Translations under genes and position numbers: made by a program
Shown here: one piece after another, positions 22,025 through 33,800 of the stretch
Position numbering within the stretch: position 1 is the first letter of the stretch
Layout: the number at the start of each line of letters is the position of its first letter
The notes under the pieces: generated by a model
Seen by the model: the letters and a program-made list of their open reading frames with translations, nothing else
Database searches by the model: none
Told to the model about the DNA's origin: nothing
DNA from: Mycoemilia scoparia
Lineage: Eukaryota > Kickxellomycota > Kickxellomycetes > Kickxellales > Kickxellaceae
Assembly: GCA_027575805.1 (NCBI GenBank)
Contig: JANBPU010000001.1
Coordinates: forward strand, 620,001 to 684,000
DNA length: 64,000 nucleotides
Reading direction: 5' to 3'

Positions 22025-24704
22025 TTATTCCTCATAATAGCGCTGTCTTGCCAACATTCTTGCCTTTTCCTGATAAGTCATTGTGGACTTTATTGACAAT
22101 GATTTATCCAGCTTCTCGGCACGACCCGCACCCAACCCTGCACCCTTTGAGTATCGAACAACCTGAATTTTTCATTTGTATATATTAACAACCACATTAT
22201 TTTTGTAAAACATTGGTTATGGATAAATTTATAAAAGTTGTGTTGAGCCATTACCTCTACAGGATTAACCTGTCCAGATTCGGATTGCCCGAGCCCTTTT
22301 CCTGGTATCCAACCCATTTTTTCTAGCAGTTTCTGACCAACATTCGTAGACTTTTGCGGATGATTGGCCTTTTCATTATCTTCTTGCTCCGAATCTGTGC
22401 TGCTATCTGATGTGTCGCTATCAGATGAGTGACTATTTTCATCATCGTCATGATCATCGGCTTCTAACGAGGCATAGAATTCCTTTAAAAGATCATCGGC
22501 ATCGGCGCCATTATTTAATGCTGTGTCATTTTCGGAATCCTTGTCTAGATCATCAGCATGTTTCGATGTAGGTACTGGCTGTTCTTTTTTGGGAAATGCT
22601 GGTCCTATTACAGGAGTTTGGTCTTCAATGGACCCCTTTTTGTTTGTGACTCCGCCTGTGGATGATTGTGATGCACCATCAGAATGGAGTAGCAGGCCCG
22701 TGTCCCAATACATATACCCAATACCATTCATATAGAATATTGGCTCTGCCAGTATGGTTTGGTCATCCAAAGAATCCTCGTCAGTTTTGGCTGGAATTGG
22801 CAAGAAGCTTTGTGATGTTGCAAAAGTCACAGATGCGACTCTCCCATCAATCTCCAAAGAAAAGGAAGCAGAGTCGGGCGATTTGCTACAACAGCTAATC
22901 CAGTCTGCGGCAATCTTGGTATTATATGCCTCGACAAATGCGAATTCGCAGGATATTCGTGTTATGCGATCACGCACAATCCAAACGTTCCGGGGATATG
23001 CTTCCTCATTGGTCAGGGTATTCCCAGCTTTTGTCGCTGCTTCTTTAGAAAGCTTATATAGGACCTCCTTAATAGATGTATGGGATGTCAGAGGATCAAG
23101 ATTCCTGATCAGAATGAATGACCATGGTGTATTTCCAATATCAATGGAACCATCATTGCAGCTCCAAGAAGCATCCAGTGCTGGCTTATCGAGTTGTTCT
23201 ACATTTGGCTGGATAGGACTTTCCTGGGAGTGCCATTCAGGTTGATGGTATTGTTGACCTACAATTCCGGTATGTGGTTGGAAGGAGTTGACATGGTTAT
23301 AATGGTGTAATTCGGGGGTGACGATGTTTGGTTGAGCATTAGATGGTGAAGGTGCCTTATACACAGTATTTGGCTCAATCTGTTGGATTCTGCATTTATG
23401 ACATTCCTTTCTCCACGCAAAGTTTATAAAATTACACTGGACCAGAAATAGAGAAACAAGTTGTTACATCATGTATGTCTCAAATATCAATATTCATCAA
23501 ATAAATATTGGTATTTACCTGAGAGCATTCCCAATCTTCACTCCTTTGCTGGGATAGTACTTTCCCTTGGCTATTATCAGCCAATTTGCCATTCTGCTGC
23601 CAAGCAAAATCCAGAGAGACTATATTATCATCTATCGTTATGTGATAGCGGTTTTCCTTTAGGAACTTCTCTGCTAGTATTGGATCTGATGCACTGGCAA
23701 ATGCGAAACCGCGGCTATGACCTTAATAGCAAAAAATGTATAAAAGCGTTCAAATATTAATAATGCAGCAAAAATGCTAGATTTATGGAGCCCTTTTATC
23801 TTTCTAGGCTGCTATTTCATTAGATGGACTACAATTATAGCCAGTGTATTTAATGCAGTACCAGTATTTCGGTCAATTATAAGCTCAACCCCGCTGAATG
23901 GCGCCCCACATCGTGAGAGCTTCTCTTCGATCTTCATAACATCAAAGTTGGTTGTCGCATGTGACCAGAGTGTACATATAATTACACATCGTGTATATTC
24001 TAGTTAGTACTAACGAATTGTAGATCAGGGTACTGTCCTACCCAGAACCAAATTATTTAGTGCATAGACAAAGCTTCTAACCATTGGGACCGTGGCAAAC
24101 GGTGGTATATCTCGGATAATTATACGATTCGATGGTGGAGGACGCTGTGCACCATGATATCTCTTTGAGCCCTTTAATAAAGTTTGGACATTTGTAATTA
24201 GTAGTAATAGGAGTATTAGATACGAAGGTAGTAGCAACTAATGCAATTCATTAGGCCGTGAATACAAACAATCCAGCAGTGGGTGGAATGACAATAGGGA
24301 ATAGGTAGGAAATATAATAGTCAATGTCCAAATATTACTTTTTCGTATTGGGTATCAAAGTGCTGGTTCTTAGAGTAGTAGTCATTGCGATGAGGTGAAT
24401 GTCGACCTGTCCCTCTTTTAGCATATTCATCCGTTTCAAGGTCCTTCCTGTACCTGCGGCGAGGGCTACGACTACGACTACGACTCCTACTCCTACTCCT
24501 ACTGTGACTATATTTTCTGTATGAATGTTTCCTGTAGGAATCACGGTCATGTTGGTAGCGATTGTCAATTCTCTCACGAGGTGGGCTATGACTTATTTTC
24601 ATGCTGTGGTTTCTATATGACTTTGAATTCTTGTAGCTTTCTCTGTCATAATTTGTTCTGGCATTGTCTCTGTCGTATCTATCTCGATGGTTTCTATCGC
24701 CCAT
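22025..24704 (-). CDS. RBM5/RBM10-like splicing factor (RS, RRM, zinc finger, RRM, G-patch)
   Basis: Probable nuclear pre-mRNA splicing regulator. Exons: 24704-24339, 24171-24042, 23999-23862, 23721-23519, 23436-22255, 22162-22025; 2157 nt, about 718 residues. Domains in order: an Arg/Ser-rich N-terminus with RSRSRSRSRS; RRM1 (NRIIIRDIP as RNP2, HSRGFAFASA as RNP1); a RanBP2-type zinc finger split over a junction (DWECSQ|CNFINFAW, then CHKC, about 275-296); RRM2 (WSFILIRNL, EFAFVEAYNT, about 380-495); an acidic Ser/Asp tract; and a C-terminal G-patch (LLEKMGWIPGKGLGQ, about 645-690). This order matches RBM5/RBM10. The weak point is RRM1: the intron 24041-24000 would be only 42 nt and the product has about 30 extra residues between RNP2 and the first helix, so splicing there may differ. 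Its 3' end converges on the bZIP gene with a 239-bp spacer. Confidence 0.85.
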
Positions 24705-25254
24705 TTTAGTTTAGAATAAGGGTAGCAAATATATAAGCAAGGTATTTAGCCACACAAATATCAATATCAAATAAACATTAGAGGAAGTATATGATATTTC
24801 ACTTTGAAATTGACCAGGATAAAATGCATGTTTAAAATTTATTATGGGGAATTTCAAAGAGATTCTTGAAATCAACTCAAAACCAACTCTGTCTGAAACA
24901 GTTTAATCTTAACAAACATATTTAAAGGTTTCCTGTGTTTAGCAGATGAAAATAGTAAATTTATCGTAAAGCATAGCAACATAACCTCTCTTTTATGCTT
25001 TAATGAAACAGTAATTGGGTCATATTCCAAGGCTGTGAGTTATACTAACGGGCCATAACACTGGCGATATTTACCCAAGATTAATGTAAGCCAACAAACT
25101 TAAATTTGTTTATTTGATTTTGTTGAATATAACATTAAGGCAAACAGACTCAAATGGTAGAATAATGTTACAGTCATTGTGGCTGCTGAAATCTGCTGAA
25201 TGTTTTATACAGAAGACGAGTGATCAAGCTTCATGAAGAAAGTTTTGAATATTT
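24705..25254. other. Intergenic spacer
   Basis: AT-rich region between the RBM5-like start and the CBP20 stop, both minus strand. No supported feature seen; it should hold the RBM5-like promoter and CBP20 3' end. Confidence 0.5.
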
Positions 25255-26192
25255 TTATATGTTGCCCATATCTTCATCAACATCTCTGTTGCGCTTGACT
25301 GGGCTTTCTTGGATGCCCTGCTCACCGTTGAAGCCACGCTTCCCTCTAGATAAAACAGGTGGACCTAACCTTGAATGAACTCCATGCGAGGCACCAGCTG
25401 GAATTGTAGTGATGGGCTCGTAGTGTTCTTCCTGGTGACGCCTACGCTCTGCTTCTTGGCGGGCCCTGATGTGACCCCAGCCACCACGACCTTCATCATA
25501 CTCCTGTCGATACTCGTCACGAACCTAAAAGGTTAAATTGAGTTATATAATGATTATTCAACATTAATAGGTAGTTAGGACCTTTGTAAAGATCTTATAA
25601 AAAATAACATACCTGTCCACCACTGCGACCACGGCCATATTGTCTTCCTTCCTTGAATCCAGGGTCAAGATCTGTGCGGATAATACGGTCATCAACCTTT
25701 GTTCCATTTACGTACTTAAGGCACTTCAAGGCACACTCATGGGTATAATATCTGTAGAGATAGATATGATATTAACTCAATTGCATATACTTTATATAAT
25801 ATAGTTACTAATAAAAGTTCCATCGGTATAACTTACTCTACAAAGCAGAATCCACATGGTGTCTTGTTGTTTCTGTCCAATCCCATTATAACGCGTTTGA
25901 TCTCTCCGCATTTTGAGAAAAGTTCGTATATTTGCTCCTCTGTAGTATAGAACGACAAATTTCCTACATATAGGGTCGCACTTTTTCCCAATAAAGCAAA
26001 CCACTCTTCATCGGCTCCCTAAAATTGATTTGTGTAATTTGTGAGCTTAGTAAACATGCAGATCTATAATTTAGCTGTCCCAGTAAATCTTTTAAACAGA
26101 AGACTAAATACCTTGAATTGGTGGTCTTTGTAAGTGGATGGCTTGTCCAATCTAGGGATGATGGTGAATTCCCTTCCCGCTTCTACCTGCAT
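25255..26192 (-). CDS. CBC2: Nuclear cap-binding protein subunit 2 (CBP20)
   Basis: Small subunit of the nuclear cap-binding complex, which binds the m7G cap of Pol II transcripts with CBP80 and aids splicing and export. Exons: 26192-26112, 26018-25837, 25751-25613, 25524-25255; 672 nt, 223 residues, all GT-AG and in phase. One RRM (about residues 40-120) carries [20 protein letters not shown] and the RNP1 CGFCFVEYY. The cap-pocket C-terminal signature [20 protein letters not shown] follows, with [18 protein letters not shown] after it, as in CBP20 orthologues. A charged, poorly conserved tail ends EDMGNI. Assignment is secure from the near-invariant cap-binding segment. Confidence 0.97.
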
Positions 26193-26471
26193 TTTTATTT
26201 TAAACGAATTATGTTTACTTTTTGTAAAAGGAAGTCCGTAACCATGTAAAGTTAAATACCCCTTTTTAAATTTTATTATGGGTTACCTTTATTAATATTT
26301 TGAGCTGCTCATGAATTTGCTTTATCTAATATACTTTTTATTTTGGCACCAAAGAATATCAATTAAGAATAGACACTGCTAGAATGCTATCATTTTCTCT
26401 GCGCAGCTAATTCATTTTTGAGTTTTTGCTTACTGAAGCCAAATATCATGCATATGGGAGGTTTTCCATCC

Positions 26472-26600
26472 AAAGTGAACAATTCTTTGCTGATGATTAA
26501 GCATTTTATTACTCTTATGGAGGTAGCTGTATGCCACATACACTAAATTTGTATTTACCAAAAGTGAACAATTCTTTGCCTTTATACCTCCAGCAAATTT
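26472..26600. repeat. Short direct repeat and foldback
   Basis: AAAGTGAACAATTCTTTGC occurs at 26472-26490 and again at 26561-26579. TATGGAGGTA near 26516 pairs imperfectly with TATACCTCCA near 26583, and CTAAATTTG near 26543 pairs with CAAATTTAG near 26593. It does not share the MITE termini. Confidence 0.55.
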
Positions 26601-26672
26601 AGCCCATAAGCCATACATTTTAGGCTGGTATCGGGGAGGTTATTCTGGTATACTTTAGGCAGAGAACTTTCC

Positions 26673-26794
26673 ATATGGGTAATAATTTTTGAAAGATACC
26701 TTTTGGTGGCCAACGATTATAGGGGAAATCCCAGCCAAATGAGTGATCACGGTCTATTAACAAATGGTCACCCTTCATAAATAATCACCCATAT
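26673..26794 (-). mobile_element. MITE-like inverted-repeat element
   Basis: Left end ATATGGGTAATAATTTTTGA, right end ATAAATAATCACCCATAT; 122 bp. The core CCAGCCAAATGAGTG and the arm ACAAATGGTCACCC place it in the minus orientation of the family. Confidence 0.88.
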
Positions 26795-26953
26795 GATCAT
26801 GTTTTTGGGAGCCGTTTATGCCTAATAACTTATGAAATAAAGTCACTGGAGCATGTGATTAAAAAGTTTGTAGTATATCAGCGCTCATAAATTATGGGTA
26901 AAAACCCTGCTGTTTAAAGATTATCAAACTTATAACTACAAGGGATAAGATCA

Positions 26954-27075
26954 AATTTGGGTAGTTATCCTTGAAGGGTGACCATTTGCTAATAGACTTT
27001 GATCAGCCATTTGATTATAATTGCCCCTATAATCTTTAGCCACCAAAAGACACTCTTCAAAAATTATGATACATT
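26954..27075 (+). mobile_element. MITE-like inverted-repeat element, decayed ends
   Basis: GGGTAGTTATCCTTGAAGGG at left, core CATTTGATTATAATTGCCCC, right end CTTCAAAAATTATGATACAT. Oriented opposite to the copy 160 bp upstream. Confidence 0.8.
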
Positions 27076-27849
27076 TGTTATAACAAAATAGTCCAGCATA
27101 TTGAACTACCGCATTGTAACAAAACCGATCAATGTTTCAATGAAGTAAAGTATAGCAAACATTGTCAGAAAAGACCACGATAAAGCCTCTAATCCTTTTA
27201 AAAACCATCTTTTCTTTACTATATACCCGCCTTTGTGGCATTCCTGCCACATTTTAAAGTTGGAGGCTGTTGTCAATCCACATCCATGCATACCATGAAT
27301 GTTGATTAGAAAAAATGATTGTTATTATATAGTGTGATTGTCTTCATCGATGTAGATTAAATTGACATCAATGAGTAACCCTATTCTATTATGAAGGATA
27401 TAAGATCAATACAACATTGTGGCTCATCAAAATGTTAGTAAGGGTTTGCAACAGTGTGAACTTCCTTGATAGCTGGAGATTTTCACACAATAATACTAAG
27501 AATATCTGCATTCAAGAACGAATGATCGATTTTTTGGCTTTGGGTAGGACTTGGGATAAGGGTTCACATCTTTACAGGCATATGGCTAGTGCGACCTGGC
27601 CCAAAATACACTAAAGTCTCGGATCCACATTATAAGAGTCGTTGAATGGGTCCTGTATTTACTAACTGACGTGGGAAAAACCGATTTGTAATTTTTCAAA
27701 CGACTCTTTGAAGCACATATCAACTTACACAAGCTTTGATTTCACTAGGACTTTTATTCTTTTATTGCTCCTGAAGAGCTTGTTTTATCTTTTCTTTTCG
27801 CATATCATTTTAGTCTTTTGTTGTAAATCGGACACTCTTCTCTAACACT

Positions 27850-30800
27850 ATGAATTTCTATAATGATAGTGATGAAGTCAATTCGGAATCGGACATGGAA
27901 ATTATGCCCATTTTCATACCTGGCCATTCGGGTTCCAATGACGATAGCGATGAAGAGGACGTTCAAGTTTCCAAGAAGATAGATGAAAACAACTTTGGAC
28001 CCAATACACGAAATATAAACAACAGCTTCATTAAAACACCCAAGGCCCTGCCTGTCAGTATAAATCCATTTTTTAGCAACCCTGGGGGAGAAAGAAGGCC
28101 CAGCAACTATAATAATAACAACTACCAAAGAAGGCGGATGAATAGCTTGAGCTCTAGACCCATCGTCCATAACCAACTCAATAATCAGCCCAAGGTATTT
28201 GTTGACAGAAATCCATTTCCCAGCCCTTTAATAAAGTCAAGATCAGCTCAGGCGCCAGTGACTCAAAATAACCAACTACCAGGAATTGATGCCAGTGTAT
28301 TCGAAAAGAAGGTTTATGAGCTTGCTTTAAGTGAAAACATCATAGCTGTGCTCGAGTCCGGTGTGGGCGCAAAGATTAGTCTACTTTTAATCCAAAAATA
28401 CGTTAACAATATCAAAACACGAAACATTTATGAGTTTGAGGAGCCAACTCATACGAAGAGCACTGACAAGAGAGGGAATCTCATTTTACTTCTAAGTAAC
28501 GCTGACATGGTCAGAGAACAGCAAGCATCCGCAATAAGACAAAGATGCCAATGTACCGTGAGTACATATCCGGAAGGGCCTCAGGTCATGCTTTGGGACA
28601 GAGATATATGGACCACTCAAATCTCAGCTTCTACTGTGCATATTATGTCTCCTGAGGTGGTATTGCATGGTTTAAGATCGAAATATTTTGGTTTAGCTAT
28701 GTTCGACCTGATTCTTCTTGAAAACTGTCAAGAGGTTAGTCAGTTGCAATTGTTCCGTAAAATATTGGCAAATTTCTATGATGCATGCCCTGTTTCCAGT
28801 CGTCCGCGTGTGTTTGGATGCTCCAAAATCAATAGCCCCCCTACAGAGACCTATTTGGTTGACAAAGATCCAAATGCCCCTATTGTTGATGTTGTCCAAT
28901 ATGGAAGCAGTGGTGACCAAGAACCAACGTGTCTCTCTATCCAGCTCCAGGGTCTTGAAAAATTGCACCCTGGCTGTTTCTTAGAGGTGCCCGCTATGTT
29001 GCCAAGCTTCATTGAAGATCTTGGCTCGCTTGGAGCTGATATCCTGTGGCTTATCGGAGTCAATGAGAGCATCCAGTCCCTTGACGAGGTTGATGATAGT
29101 TCTCAAGAAAGCGTCCAGGATTCCGAGACGAAGAGACTAATACTTGATATGGCACAGTTGCAGATAGATAAATACAGAAACGAGAGCGCAGCTTTAATAG
29201 TCTGTGAACAGGCTCAAGCGTGTGCTGAATCAACGACATCTTCACAATATCTTTGTTTGGACGATATAGAGTCTACACTATCACCTAAGCTACTGGCTCT
29301 CTTCAAGACAGTCAAAGATATAATCTCAAAAAGCAAATCCCCCAAAATTTCGGTAATCGTAAGAAATTTTACAGCAACGGTTGTTATTGATAAAATCTTT
29401 TCATCCCTTCCCGAATTTCAAGACTGTGCTTCTCGCGTTATCCCAGTGATCAAGGAAAGAGGTTTAAGGCCACTTGGGTCGCTGAGCACTTTGAAGAAAT
29501 CTCCATCAGTGCAACAAAAGTATGTAAATGGGCCGATGGTATCTTTTGCAGCACTTGGCCTTGAAGCACACCCATATATTCAGCAGTGTGACTTTTGTAT
29601 ATGGTTCGATTTTGATCTTGAAAAGCTGCCCACATCGCCTTTGCTTAAGCACACCCTTAATGGAAAAAGAGCTCGTAACATTCTGTTTGCTTCACCTTCG
29701 TGTGATGATGGAGTTTTGGCTATTAAGACATACGGCGGTACGAAGGAGAGACCAAAAAAACCCAATTCGTTGGCTGATCCAAAGAAAGTACTGGCCAATA
29801 CAATATACGGGAAGCCCATAACTGATTGCACACACTATGGGGTGCTTAGTTGGATGTCGGATATAATAAATAAGTGGTGTGAAATAGTCATTGTTAATCA
29901 GCACAGCATAGCTTATTTGGCTTTCAAAAAAGATATTGCTGAGCCACCCTCTAAGAAGGAGTGTACACCTAAAAAGACTCCTCTGATCAATCCTAACCTT
30001 TTTATAAGGAAACCATCAGTCAAATCACCCTCACAAAGAAGTGAAAGCAAAGACGGGAAAGCACTCGTTGGTATTTCAAGTTCCATATTTGATGCTGGTG
30101 AGCGCTTTTCCGAAGCAGCTGAAATTTCCACCTCGCCATTTATCTCAACGTATGAGGCCATATTTTCCGATCAAAGCAGTATAAGCATACCAGATTCGGA
30201 ATATTCTACGGACAGACCATCTTGTGGACACAGTAACAACCCCTTCCTTAATTTAGGAAAAGCCACTAGTACTTTCCCCGATCCAATAAATAGTAACCCA
30301 TTCTTGACAGATTCGCCAGGAGCAATGGGATCCAGCAAGAGAAGAAAATTGTCAGAAAGCTCTATCGGTAATAAACAGGAACAAAATGGCGGGTTGGTTC
30401 CTAGGGCAAATAACAAGGACGAAGAATTTCCCGAAAAGGCCGATACTTCAGCATATGTCACAAGTGATGGAATTGTTCTGGTAGTGGACACCACGATTGA
30501 TAGTAATTCCACATACACTGTCCCTAATACAAACATTATCCTTGATTTTAGCAACTCTATGCGGTTGTACCATGAATATATTCAAAAACTCCCACCAAAG
30601 GATAACGTTCCACAGACGGTCAATTATACCTGCGAAGACGGACTTGAAGGATTCAGTGGCACCATCATGCTTGAAAATGAATACGGAAAGTACAAATTTA
30701 CTGGGCCTGACATGAAGCAGAAGCTCCTCGCCAGGAGGGCTGCTTGTTTCGTTGCTTTAAGGTATCTTCACAAGAAAGGCTATATCAGTGATACCCTGAA

Positions 30801-33800
30801 ACAGTTTAGTAAATTCAAGTCGACAAAGGAGTCCTCTTCGCCAGAAAGCAACAGCAATACCAGTATTAATAAAAGCAATAAAAGTCGTGTTAATCCAGCA
30901 TCAGAAAAAGCCATATCATCAGTGCTAGAGGGACTAAATGAGGATTTAGGACAGGTATCGCATACACCACCTACCACAAATGGTGATAGCAATGGTAAAC
31001 TAAAGAAGAAAAGGTCAAAAAAGGATAGCAACATTGATGATTCAAAAGATGCTGGAGAAAATGAGCAAGACTATGGTTCGAAAAAGTCGATGAGGGCCTT
31101 TTCTATATTGCCTAAAGGCCCCACTGATTCTTCAAAGAAGGAAAAGTCTGGTGTTAGAGAGCTCGCCACGTATTATCCAGAAGTACTAAATACTGATGTG
31201 CCTGTGGCCTGGCCCGCCACTTTCTACACATATGTGTTGGATTTAAAAAAATACCCAAATTTTCCAAGCACTGAGATAATGATGCTATCTCGGAACAGGA
31301 TGCCCGATGGTATATCAGTGCCTCTTAATATCGGAGAGGCTATTGTTGATATAACACCAACGTTCAACAACATTATACATCTGACAAGGTCATCGGTCGA
31401 AACTTTGTGTGATTACATGAAGATGGTTCTCAGGTTTATTATCAACAAGTTTTACAAGAGCAATCCTGATCTTGTCAACATACTTTTTTCACCGCTTTCG
31501 CGGGGTGAAAATGGCACGGCCAGGGTTGATTTTGATAAGGTGGTTGAGCATCTCAAGTATGATACCGACGTTTATACGCTCCCTGTGGAACAATGGGGGA
31601 ATCTAGGAGGGAAGCTCGCTTTGAACTCTCTTCAGGCAGGTTCAATACTTGTGATAGATCATCAAATACCTGAGTCGCGAGCTGATATGAGCTTTGAAAA
31701 GCTTCATCGTATGAATGGCATGCCTCTCAGCTCAGCAAGCTCCCCAATAAATAAGGATGATACCAAAGAATCTGACGAAGAAGGAATGATTGAGGAAAAG
31801 GACGGCTTTAATAACGGGTTATGTTGGATCGATGGGATTAAGAGTAGTAACACTCGGATTGCGGATTTCAGACACCATAATGGGAAGAAGCATTTTAAGG
31901 ATGCAGATTCGATTGCCTCTATGATAGCAAATGTTCCGTATCATGTACCCATGCCTGATGAAAAGGTGTTTTTGCATGCTCCCCTTTACAAAACAAAGAG
32001 AGTAATACTGCACTCAGATTACACCTTGCCGAATCCTGACCATTTGGTTTATACTCTGTGTCATGGTCAGCCAGTGTGTCTTGCAGAAAAGAAGAACTCT
32101 ATGCGCAGCGATTTCGCATCTCCAGTAACATTGCAGCTCAAAAAGTTAGACTTGGTAGACTTAAACAACATGTCCCTGATACCATCTTTCCTCTTCAGGT
32201 TGCACAACATGCTCATTTTAGAAGAGTTCAAGCAGAGATTTGATACTGATGCTTCTGACCACCTTTTACGTCAAGCACTTACTTCTGGAGTAGTGTCATC
32301 TGACAACTACCAACGACTTGAGCTTCTGGGGGATTCTGTACTGAAACTCATTGTGACAAGTGTTTTATTCTCGATGTTTCCAGGGGAAGATGAAGGAAAG
32401 CTATCAGCATGCCGCTCACAAGTCGTTAGCAATAAGAACTTGTGTCGGGTAGCCAAGGAGAATGGGTTTGAAAAGTATCTTTGGCACAGCAAGTTCCATC
32501 GAAAGAGCTGGCTTCCTCCTTCAAAAGGATGGGAAATCGAGGGATATCATGCTCCAGACCAAAACATCGAGCACAAGCCGGTGATATCTGATAAGATGTA
32601 TGCTGACTTGATAGAGTCGGTGCTTGGTGCATGCTACTTGTCTTCAGGCATCGAAGGTGCAGTCAGATTTTTCAACAGGCTTGGGATCCTCAATGCCCCC
32701 AACTTTACAGGTTGGGACTCTCTTCAAAATCTGTGGGAAACTCACCCTCAATTCCTTAACATGTGTGAAAAACCACCACCACTCCCATTGGAGGCTAACA
32801 CACAAAAAAGGCTAGAGGACACCATCGGGTACCGTTACAGCAACTCATATCTGATTGCTGCTGCTTTGATTAGTCCTGGGAGTCAGGAGTCCGCCAGCAA
32901 TAGTAAAAAGAATAACTCTTTCTTCCTAAAAAACTATGAGGGCCTCGAGTTCCTTGGGGATAGTTTGATAGACATCTTTATTACTGAACACTATTACTTC
33001 TGGGAGCCTGAATTGAGCCCTGGAGAAATTACTCTAGTCAAACACATAGCGGTGAGCAACGCCGTTCTAGGCCTGATAAGCGTGAGAAAAGGGCTGGACA
33101 GCCATTTCCTTTATGGGCAACAGACAGCATTGGATGCCGCAAAAGAATATAAGGAAAAACTTGAAGGCTATATAGAAAAAACACAACGTCGCTCTGAAAA
33201 ATATCCGGACAACCCAAAAGCAAAAGCTGAGTCTTGGCTCGACATCCCACCAGAATGCTGGTATAAAGCCAAGGCCCCAAAATGGCTGGGTGATATAGTC
33301 GAGTCGCTCATTGGTTCAGTGTTTGTTGACTCCAAATGGGACTTTGAAGCAGCAAGAGCTGCATTTTCTCGAATTATACACCCATTCATCAAAAAATTTA
33401 TTGTTCCGGGCGATGTTACTATTCATCCTGTGATCAGGGCCCAGATTCTGATTCAAAGTTGGGGCTGTACTCAATTTACGTTTAAACCCATCGCATCACT
33501 TGCTAAATCTAAACTCAAAGAAAGCAAGGATAGTACCGGAGAAGACAAAAATTCACAACAAGAAGATGGACGCGAAAGCCATACGTGCCTACTTCAACTC
33601 CACAAAATAACATTTGCGCAGGGAGTCGACAGTAGTATTTCCAGGGCACGATACCTTGCAGCCAAGGAATTTGTTCGCAAATATAGCCATTTTGGATCTG
33701 AAGCAGCCATACAAAAAATATGCACGTGCCGAAACTCGGATTCACAGATCGACTCTGATGCCAGCATGTTTAGTAATGGAGTCAGTGATTTTGGTGATAT

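Larger units (their letters stand above)
26193..27849. other. Divergent intergenic region between CBP20 and Dicer
   Basis: A 1.66-kb region containing two MITE-like elements (26673-26794 and 26954-27075) and an unexplained foldback (about 26472-26600). The last 770 bp before the Dicer start shows no repeat or supported open frame. Promoters of both genes must lie here. Confidence 0.55.
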
